A stretch of DNA of 37,541 nt from contig JAZRPK010000006.1 of NCBI GenBank assembly GCA_045649145.1, forward strand, positions 1-37,541, given 5' to 3'. The DNA comes from HGM11525 sp045649145. Its GTDB lineage: Bacteria > Bacillota > Clostridia > UBA1381. Numbering within the stretch: the first letter of the stretch is position 1; the number at the start of each line of letters is the position of its first letter. Made by a program: the position numbers and the translations under genes. The notes beneath the pieces were generated by a model. It searched no databases, was not told the origin of the DNA, and was given only the letters and a program-made list of their open reading frames with translations. Shown piece after piece: positions 32,147 through 37,541 of this stretch.

Positions 32147-32175
32147 ATTATATCAAAAGAGTGTATAGATTTCAA
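32147..32175 (-). promoter_or_regulatory. promoter of the stalk-domain gene and proA
   Basis: On the minus strand TTGAAA (32175-32170) and TATAAT (32152-32147) are separated by 17 bp, 32 bp before the start codon. Confidence 0.78.
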
Positions 32176-32211
32176 GTATAAAAATTAGACAATATTTTTA
32201 AGTAAAATTAC

Positions 32212-32240
32212 TTGACAAAATTGCTCCTAAGTGTTAGAAT
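32212..32240 (+). promoter_or_regulatory. promoter of carAB
   Basis: TTGACA at 32212-32217 and TAGAAT at 32235-32240 are 17 bp apart. Transcription should begin near 32247, about 160 nt before carA, leaving room for the leader ORF and attenuator. Confidence 0.8.
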
Positions 32241-32272
32241 ATATAAAAATTAAGGATTGAGGAGCAAATGTG

Positions 32273-32347
32273 ATGGGCGTACTGTTTAAGCAAATAAATA
32301 TCTTACCTGTTACATTTGGTTTTTCATTTGACAAATTCAGACGATGA
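32273..32347 (+). CDS. carAB leader peptide (24 codons)
   Basis: GAGGAG at 32259-32264 lies 8 bp before an ATG that opens a 24-codon frame. The peptide, MGVLFKQINILP followed by VTFGFSFDKFRR, is rich in Phe (five of 24) and ends in two Arg codons (AGA 32339, CGA 32342) directly before TGA at 32345-32347. The last codons and the stop lie in the 5' arm of an intrinsic terminator. The RNA just before is U-rich (32315-32329). This layout is that of a translated attenuator leader. Carbamoyl phosphate feeds arginine and pyrimidine synthesis, so arginine starvation or UTP-dependent pausing are both plausible signals. There is no direct evidence of translation. Confidence 0.7.
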   Translation: MGVLFKQINILPVTFGFSFDKFRR

Positions 32348-32380
32348 TGAAGTAGTTGCTTTTATCATTGTCTTTTTTTT
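32340..32380 (+). terminator. attenuator (intrinsic terminator) in the carAB leader
   Basis: GACGATGAT (32340-32348) pairs with ATCATTGTC (32364-32372), with one G-U. The stem can extend inward by about four weaker pairs around a loop near 32353-32359. Eight T residues follow (32373-32380). It precedes carA by 29 bp and follows no gene other than the leader ORF, so its only sensible role is conditional termination before carAB. Confidence 0.82.
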
Positions 32381-32409
32381 GAGCAAAATACTGCAAGGAG
32401 GAAGATATA

Positions 32410-33465
32410 ATGAAGGCAGAATTGATTTTGGAAAACGGAATGCGTTTTGCCGGCGAGCTTTTCGGCGATGAGCGTGAGGTTGTCGGTGAGGTTGTATTTA
32501 CAACAGGAATGGGCGGGTATCAGGAAACTATTACCGACCCGGCTTTTGCAGGTCAGATTGTTACATTGACATTCCCACTGCTGGGTAATTATGGTGCGAA
32601 CAGCTTTGATAACGAATCAAAGAAAGCGGCTATGACAGCTGTTGTTGTACGTGAAAAGTGTGACTTCCCGTCTAATTTCAGATGCGAAATGACAATAGAT
32701 GAGTTTTTGAAGAAGCAGGGTGTTGTAGGACTTTGCGGCATTGACACCAGAGCACTTACAAGGGCGATAAGAGATAACGGCACTATGAAGGGTGCAATCG
32801 TTATGGGCGAGGTTTCGGACACAGATGCTAAGGCAAGAATGGATAAGCTTGATAATTCTGATGTTATAATGCGTACTACAACAGATAAGACATACCAATA
32901 TTCCGAGACAGGTGACACAAATGTCGCTGTTATCGACCTTGGCACAAAGGAAAGTACACTAAAAGCAATTGCAGACAGAAATTGCAAGGTTACTGTTTTC
33001 CCTGCAAACGCAAAGGCTGACGAGATTATGTCTATTAAGCCTGATGTGGTATTTGTTACAAGCGGACCGGGAAATCCCGAAAATGCACCCGGCACGATTG
33101 ATACATTAAAGGAAATTGTCGGAAAGGTGCCCGTATGCGGTAATTGTACAGGACATCTTGTAATAGCGCTTGCTCTTGGCTGCAAGGTGGAGAAAATGCC
33201 GTTTGGACACCACGGAGAGAATTATCCTGTTAAGAATATCAAAACAGGAAAAACTCTTATCACATCTCAGTGCCACGATTATGTTGTAACAGAGGTTCCT
33301 TCAAATGTTTCGGTATCCTATACCAACGTAAATGACGGCAGCTGCGAGGGTATCGAGTGCGAGTCCTTGAAGGTTAAGTGCGTACAGTTCAGATTAAAGG
33401 GCAGCGACCGCTCGTTCGGTGACGGATATATACTTGATGAATTTTTAGGCAAGGAGGACAAATAG
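32410..33465 (+). CDS. carA: carbamoyl-phosphate synthase small subunit, amidotransferase triad degenerate
   Basis: This 351-residue protein has the CarA N-terminal domain (EGEVVFTTGMGGYQET-like start, GIDTRALTRAIRDNGTMKG) and a class I glutamine amidotransferase domain. The nucleophile Cys is kept as C246, but its elbow reads GNCTGHL rather than GICLGHQ. Where the catalytic His and Glu occur in QYHPEA, this protein reads QFRLKG, giving Arg328 and Lys330 with no gap in the alignment. Normally CarA releases ammonia from glutamine for CarB; here hydrolysis should be impaired, so free ammonia may be used. AAGGAGG precedes the ATG. The gene ends one base before carB. Confidence 0.9.
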   Translation: MKAELILENGMRFAGELFGDEREVVGEVVFTTGMGGYQETITDPAFAGQIVTLTFPLLGNYGANSFDNESKKAAMTAVVVREKCDFPSNFRCEMTIDEFLKKQGVVGLCGIDTRALTRAIRDNGTMKGAIVMGEVSDTDAKARMDKLDNSDVIMRTTTDKTYQYSETGDTNVAVIDLGTKESTLKAIADRNCKVTVFPANAKADEIMSIKPDVVFVTSGPGNPENAPGTIDTLKEIVGKVPVCGNCTGHLVIALALGCKVEKMPFGHHGENYPVKNIKTGKTLITSQCHDYVVTEVPSNVSVSYTNVNDGSCEGIECESLKVKCVQFRLKGSDRSFGDGYILDEFLGKEDK

Positions 33466-33466
33466 T

Positions 33467-36400
33467 ATGCCATTAGATAAAAGCATAAAAAAGGTACTTG
33501 TAATCGGCTCAGGTCCTATTGTAATCGGACAGGCGGCAGAGTTTGACTATTCAGGAACACAGGCGTGCCGTGCGATTGAGGAGGAGGGCATTGAGGTTGT
33601 ACTCATTAACTCCAACCCTGCTACAATTATGACAGACAGAGGTATGGCTTCGGAAACTTATATCGAGCCGCTTACCATTGAATATATTGAAAAGGTTATT
33701 GAACGTGAACGCCCCGACAGTGTAATTGCCGGTATGGGCGGTCAGACAGGCCTAAACCTTACCTGTGAGCTTTATGACAGAGGAATTCTTGATAAATACA
33801 ATATGAAGGTTATAGGAACTTCTATTGAGTCTATCAAGGAGGGTGAGGACCGAGACAGCTTTAAGCGTCTGATGGAGCGTACAAATCAGCCTATTGCACC
33901 GAGCGCGATTGTTACCAACTTAGAGGACGGCTTTAAGTTTGCTCAAGAAATCGGATATCCCGTAATTGTAAGACCTGCCTACACTCTGGGCGGTACAGGC
34001 GGCGGTATTGCAGAGGACGAAGTTCAGCTTGAGGAAATCCTATCTCAAGGTCTGCACCTTTCAAGAGTCGGTCAGGTGCTTTTGGAAAAATCCATTAAGG
34101 GCTGGAAGGAAATCGAGTTTGAGGTTATCCGTGACGGTGCGGGAAACTGTATGACAGTCTGCAGTATGGAGAATATTGACCCTGTCGGTGTTCATACAGG
34201 TGACTCGATAGTAGTCGCACCTGCACTTACCCTTGCAGATAAAGAGTGCCAGATGCTCAAAACCGCAGCACTTGATATCATCAATTCAATCGAAATCAAG
34301 GGCGGCTGTAACGTACAGTTTGCATTAAACCCCGACAGCTTTGAGTATGCTGTTATTGAGATTAACCCGAGAGTTAGCCGTTCTTCTGCACTTGCGTCTA
34401 AGGCAACAGGTTATCCTATCGCAAAGATTGCTGCAAAGATTGCGCTCGGATATAATCTTGACGAGATTAAAAATGCTGTAACTGGCAAGACATACGCATT
34501 CTTTGAGCCGTCAATCGACTATGTTGTAACAAAGATACCCAAGTGGCCGTTTGATAAATTCTTTGGCGCTAAGAGAAATCTCGGAACAAAGATGATGGCA
34601 ACAGGTGAGGTTATGGCGATTGGAAGCACTTTAGAGGCATCACTTCTAAAGGGCGTACGTTCACTTGAAATAGGTCAGTATACACTTGAACACAAGGCAT
34701 CTAAGGAAAGAAGCTTAGACGAGCTTATCAAAAGAGTTGCAACTCCTGATGACGAGAGACTCTTTGACCTTGCAGAGCTTATCCGCCGTGATTATCCGAT
34801 TGATGAAATTGCCAAGATAACTATTATGGATAAGTTCTTCTTAAAGAAGATTAAGAACATTGTAGACGCTGAGGAAGAGGTTAAAAAGCTCACACTTGCC
34901 GACTTTGACAAGGACACAATGCGCCGCTTTAAGAAAATGGGCTTTTCCGACAGGGGCTTAGCTCAGCTTTTGGGCGTTTCTGTACCCGAGATTTACAAGC
35001 TTCGTAAAAAGCTTGATGTTATTCCTGTTTATAAGAAGGTTGATACCTGTGCAGGTGAGTTTGAGGCTGTATCGCCTTACTATTACTCAACTTATGACAA
35101 CGAAAATGAAGCTATCCCATCAGATAAGAGAAAGGTTATTGTAATCGGCTCAGGACCTATCAGAATAGGTCAGGGTATCGAGTTCGACTACTGCAGCGTC
35201 CACAGCGTGTTTGCTCTTAAAAAGGCAGGAATAGAAACAATTACAATAAACAATAACCCCGAAACTGTCAGCACAGACTTTGACACTTCGGACAAGCTTT
35301 ACTTCGAGCCACTCACAGAGGAAGATGTATATAACATAATTGAGCTTGAAAAGCCTGAGGGTGTTATTCTGCAGTTTGGCGGTCAGACAGCTATTAAGCT
35401 TGCAAACTTCCTTGCAGAGATGAATGTTCCTATACTCGGAACACAGCCCGAGCAGATTGATGAGGCAGAGGACAGAGAAAAGTTTGACGAAATTCTGGAA
35501 AAGCTTGATATCAAGAGACCAAAGGGTAAGGCTGTATGGAGTGTCGAGGAGGGTGTAAAAGAGGCAAATAAGCTTGAGTATCCGCTGCTTGTTCGTCCGT
35601 CATACGTGCTCGGCGGTAAGGGTATGGAAATTACAAGAAACGAAACCGACCTTGTAAACTATCTTACAAACGCATTCAAAAACGATACCAAAAACCCTGT
35701 TCTTATCGACCGCTATTTAGGCGGCAGAGAGCTTGAGGTTGATGCGATTTGCGACGGCGAGGATGTGCTTATCCCCGGTATTATGGAGCATCTGGAAAGA
35801 GCCGGAGTTCACTCAGGTGACTCGATATCCATTTATCCGCCGCAGAATATCAGCGACAAGATTATAGCTGAGATTATGGATGTAACATACAGAATAGCAA
35901 GGGAACTCAAGGTTATCGGTATGATAAACATTCAGTTTATCGAGTACAGGGATGAGCTTTACATCATCGAAGTTAACCCCAGGTCAAGCCGTACTGTTCC
36001 GTATATAACAAAGGTTACAAACGTACCTGTTATAGACATTGCTACAAGAATTATGCTCGGCGAGAGCTTAAAGAGTATGGGATATGAGTCTGGTATTGCA
36101 CCCCAGACAAATACCGTTGCGGTTAAGGTGCCTGTCTTCTCGACCGAAAAGCTGCCGAGAGTTGAGGTAAGCTTAGGACCTGAAATGCGTTCAACAGGCG
36201 AGGTTTTAGGTGTTGGCGAAACATTTGTTGAGGCTATGTACAAAGGCTTTGTGGCAGCGGGTACAACCATCCCCACAGCAGGAAGTACAATCTTAGTGAC
36301 AGTACGTGATATCGATAAGGAGAGATTCCTGCCGCTTGCTAAAAGATTCGCTGCACTCGGTTGCAAGTTTATATCAACTGCGGGTACAGGTAAGCTTTTG

Positions 36401-36679
36401 GAGGATAACGGCATCGAGGTACAGATTTCCAAGAAGATTTCGGAGGGTGTGCCTAACGTACTTGACGTAATCAGAAGTGGAATTGTTGACCTTATTATTG
36501 ATATTCCCAAGAAGGGTAACGATGTCCATTCTGACGGTTTTAAGATTAGACGTACCGCAGCAGAATGCTCTGTTTCGCTTATGACAAGTCTTGATACAGC
36601 AGCAGCTATGGCAGAGGTTATGGAGTCGGGTTATACTTGCGAAAAGACCTCTATTATAAAGCTGGACGAGGTTAAATAA
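33467..36679 (+). CDS. carB: carbamoyl-phosphate synthase large subunit
   Basis: This full-length 1070-residue CarB has two homologous ATP-grasp halves. The first (VLVIGSGPIVIGQAAEFDYSG, then RPAYTLGGTGGG and VIEINPRVSRSSALASKATGYP) makes carboxyphosphate. The second (VIVIGSGPIRIGQGIEFDYC, then RPSYVLGGKGME and IIEVNPRSSRTVPY) phosphorylates carbamate. The last ~140 residues form the MGS-like regulatory domain, where UMP, IMP or ornithine bind in other species. The product supplies carbamoyl phosphate for pyrimidine and arginine synthesis. Catalytic motifs appear intact, in contrast to CarA. It is separated from carA by one base, with AAGGAGG just upstream, and followed by a terminator. Confidence 0.96.
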   Translation: MPLDKSIKKVLVIGSGPIVIGQAAEFDYSGTQACRAIEEEGIEVVLINSNPATIMTDRGMASETYIEPLTIEYIEKVIERERPDSVIAGMGGQTGLNLTCELYDRGILDKYNMKVIGTSIESIKEGEDRDSFKRLMERTNQPIAPSAIVTNLEDGFKFAQEIGYPVIVRPAYTLGGTGGGIAEDEVQLEEILSQGLHLSRVGQVLLEKSIKGWKEIEFEVIRDGAGNCMTVCSMENIDPVGVHTGDSIVVAPALTLADKECQMLKTAALDIINSIEIKGGCNVQFALNPDSFEYAVIEINPRVSRSSALASKATGYPIAKIAAKIALGYNLDEIKNAVTGKTYAFFEPSIDYVVTKIPKWPFDKFFGAKRNLGTKMMATGEVMAIGSTLEASLLKGVRSLEIGQYTLEHKASKERSLDELIKRVATPDDERLFDLAELIRRDYPIDEIAKITIMDKFFLKKIKNIVDAEEEVKKLTLADFDKDTMRRFKKMGFSDRGLAQLLGVSVPEIYKLRKKLDVIPVYKKVDTCAGEFEAVSPYYYSTYDNENEAIPSDKRKVIVIGSGPIRIGQGIEFDYCSVHSVFALKKAGIETITINNNPETVSTDFDTSDKLYFEPLTEEDVYNIIELEKPEGVILQFGGQTAIKLANFLAEMNVPILGTQPEQIDEAEDREKFDEILEKLDIKRPKGKAVWSVEEGVKEANKLEYPLLVRPSYVLGGKGMEITRNETDLVNYLTNAFKNDTKNPVLIDRYLGGRELEVDAICDGEDVLIPGIMEHLERAGVHSGDSISIYPPQNISDKIIAEIMDVTYRIARELKVIGMINIQFIEYRDELYIIEVNPRSSRTVPYITKVTNVPVIDIATRIMLGESLKSMGYESGIAPQTNTVAVKVPVFSTEKLPRVEVSLGPEMRSTGEVLGVGETFVEAMYKGFVAAGTTIPTAGSTILVTVRDIDKERFLPLAKRFAALGCKFISTAGTGKLLEDNGIEVQISKKISEGVPNVLDVIRSGIVDLIIDIPKKGNDVHSDGFKIRRTAAECSVSLMTSLDTAAAMAEVMESGYTCEKTSIIKLDEVK

Positions 36680-36698
36680 AAAAATATAATAATTTTTG

Positions 36699-36728
36699 AA
36701 AAATCCCCTTGACATAAGGGGATTTTTC
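36699..36728 (+). terminator. intrinsic terminator of carAB
   Basis: AAAAATCCCCTT (36699-36710) pairs perfectly with AAGGGGATTTTT (36716-36727) around the loop GACAT. The -35 box of the next promoter overlaps its loop. Confidence 0.88.
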
Positions 36729-36737
36729 TTGTATAAT
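36709..36737 (+). promoter_or_regulatory. consensus promoter of ylxM-ffh, nested in the carB terminator
   Basis: TTGACA (36709-36714) and TATAAT (36732-36737) with an exact 17-bp spacer form a full-consensus sigma-A promoter. The -35 occupies the loop and top stem pairs of the carAB terminator. Confidence 0.85.
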
Positions 36738-36788
36738 AGCCACTGTAAAGTTTTTTGCCTTTACAGGCAAGAATGGCGGTAGAGTAAA

Positions 36789-37115
36789 ATGAGTAAAAAT
36801 CTTACTATGACCGTATTGCTTGATTTTTACGGTGAGCTTTTGACCGAAAAGCAAAGACAGGCATTAGTTTCTTATTATGATGAGGATTGTTCTCTTTCAG
36901 AAATTGCCGAGAATATGGGCATTTCACGTCAGGGAGCAAGGGATTTTATCAAAAGAGGAGAGGTTCAGCTCTCGGAATTTGAGGAGAAGCTTGGTCTTGC
37001 CGAGAGGTTTATGAAAATAAATCAGATAGCAGGCGAGCTTGAAGAAATTTGCGATAATGTCGATATTCCCGAAAAAATCAGATTTCTTGTAGAAGAAATC
37101 AAAAACAACCTTTAG
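36789..37115 (+). CDS. ylxM: YlxM family putative DNA-binding protein (SRP operon)
   Basis: This 108-residue protein is dominated by a sigma-70 region-4-like helix-turn-helix: LTEKQRQALVSYYDEDCSLSEIAENMGISRQGARDFIKRGE (about residues 18-58), followed by a coiled region. YlxM (UPF0122) is almost always encoded next to ffh and has been linked to signal recognition particle function; DNA binding is predicted only. The ribosome binding site is weak (GGTAGAG). ffh begins 15 bp downstream. Confidence 0.93.
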   Translation: MSKNLTMTVLLDFYGELLTEKQRQALVSYYDEDCSLSEIAENMGISRQGARDFIKRGEVQLSEFEEKLGLAERFMKINQIAGELEEICDNVDIPEKIRFLVEEIKNNL

Positions 37116-37130
37116 AAAGTGTGGTGCAAC

Positions 37131-37541
37131 ATGGCATTTGAAAATCTCGGCGATAAGCTGCAAGACGTGTTTAAGAGTCTTAAATCCAAGGGAAAGCTTA
37201 CCGAATCTGATATTAAAACAGCTATGCGTGAGGTCAAGCTTGCACTTTTAGAGGCAGACGTAAACTTTAAGGTTGTTAAGGATTTTGTTAAATCGGTGTC
37301 GGAAAAGGCGTTGGAAGCAGGTGTGCTTGATTCGCTTACACCCGGTCAGAATGTTATTAAGGTTGTTCGTGATGAGCTTACAGCTTTGATGGGTTCGGAG
37401 AATGAAAGACTTAAGTTTTCCAACAATCCGCCGACGGTAATTATGATGTGCGGCTTGCAGGGTGCAGGTAAAACTACAGCTAGCGGAAAGCTTGCACTGT
37501 CGGTGAGAAAGCAGTTTGGTAAAAGACCTATAATGGTTGCC
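37131..37541 (+). CDS. ffh: signal recognition particle protein Ffh, 5' part only
   Basis: The ATG at 37131 opens a frame that runs past the window edge: 137 codons are visible. The N domain is present (MAFENLGDKLQDVFKSLK, then MREVKLALLEADVNFKVVKDF). The G1 P-loop GLQGAGKTT lies near residues 108-116. Ffh is the SRP GTPase that binds signal sequences and delivers ribosomes to FtsY at the membrane. The missing part should hold the rest of the G domain and the methionine-rich M domain. The ribosome binding site is poor, so coupling to ylxM is possible. Confidence 0.95.
   Translation, partial: MAFENLGDKLQDVFKSLKSKGKLTESDIKTAMREVKLALLEADVNFKVVKDFVKSVSEKALEAGVLDSLTPGQNVIKVVRDELTALMGSENERLKFSNNPPTVIMMCGLQGAGKTTASGKLALSVRKQFGKRPIMVA

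Noticed and set aside
32221..32267. TTGCTCC and GGAGCAA inverted copies around the carAB -10
   Set aside because: One arm lies in the untranscribed promoter spacer and the other covers the leader ribosome binding site; a 7-bp match over this distance can be chance, and no RNA fold is possible.

Overview
The window comes from a spore-forming, low-to-moderate-GC Firmicute, most likely an anaerobic member of the Clostridia (Oscillospiraceae/Ruminococcaceae-like). The evidence is a spoIIAA-spoIIAB-sigF operon, strong AGGAGG ribosome binding sites, TTGACA/TATAAT promoters with 17-bp spacers, the yhbY-nadD-yqeK-rsfS and ylxM-ffh gene orders, and many short operons closed by hairpin-plus-T-run terminators. 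It is mostly ordinary chromosome; I see no phage, transposase, CRISPR array or resistance island.

Layout. 1-64: the 3' end of a tRNA and its terminator. 109-1062: a zinc-ribbon/TM2 protein and a DUF4234-type membrane protein. 1116-2258: a lone class II aldolase. 2265-9960: one long cell-envelope operon (zapA, U32/RlhA-type protein, maf, mreB, mreC, mreD, PBP2) behind a single promoter. 9977-11632: methylglyoxal synthase and a patatin-like lipase. 11691-15609: UPF0735 ACT protein, hom, thrB, lysC (aspartate-family amino acids). 15627-18075: rlmB, a UPF0237 ACT protein and a UPF0210 protein. 18085-21709: divergent ldh and an EF-G/TetM-like GTPase fused to a YacP/Rae1-type NYN nuclease. 21765-23484: a small unknown gene converging on the spoIIA operon. 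23485-24240: no protein gene, but tRNA-Leu(UAG) flanked by tRNA-Leu fragments that carry a repeated structured element. 24241-29260: trmB, yhbY, nadD-yqeK fusion, rsfS, leuS. 29284-32175: an ion-transporter-superfamily permease, convergent proA and a stalk-domain secreted protein. 32212-36728: carAB with a leader peptide and attenuator. 36709-37541: ylxM and the start of ffh.

The genes form functional blocks: rod-shape and wall synthesis (mreBCD/PBP2), threonine/lysine supply (hom, thrB, lysC), forespore commitment (spoIIA operon), ribosome and tRNA maturation or quality control (rlmB, GTPase-NYN fusion, trmB, yhbY, rsfS, leuS, ffh) and carbamoyl phosphate for pyrimidines and arginine (carAB).

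The observations most worth following are: (i) a 24-codon leader ORF ending in two Arg codons inside an intrinsic terminator in front of carAB; (ii) a CarA whose amidotransferase His and Glu are replaced by Arg and Lys; (iii) the ribosomal GTPase-endonuclease fusion; (iv) a repeated element embedded in tRNA-Leu fragments; (v) altered active-site motifs in MreB and methylglyoxal synthase; and (vi) an internal ribosome binding site in lysC at the position known for the beta subunit of Bacillus aspartokinase II. All functional statements come from reading motifs by eye; no database search was run.
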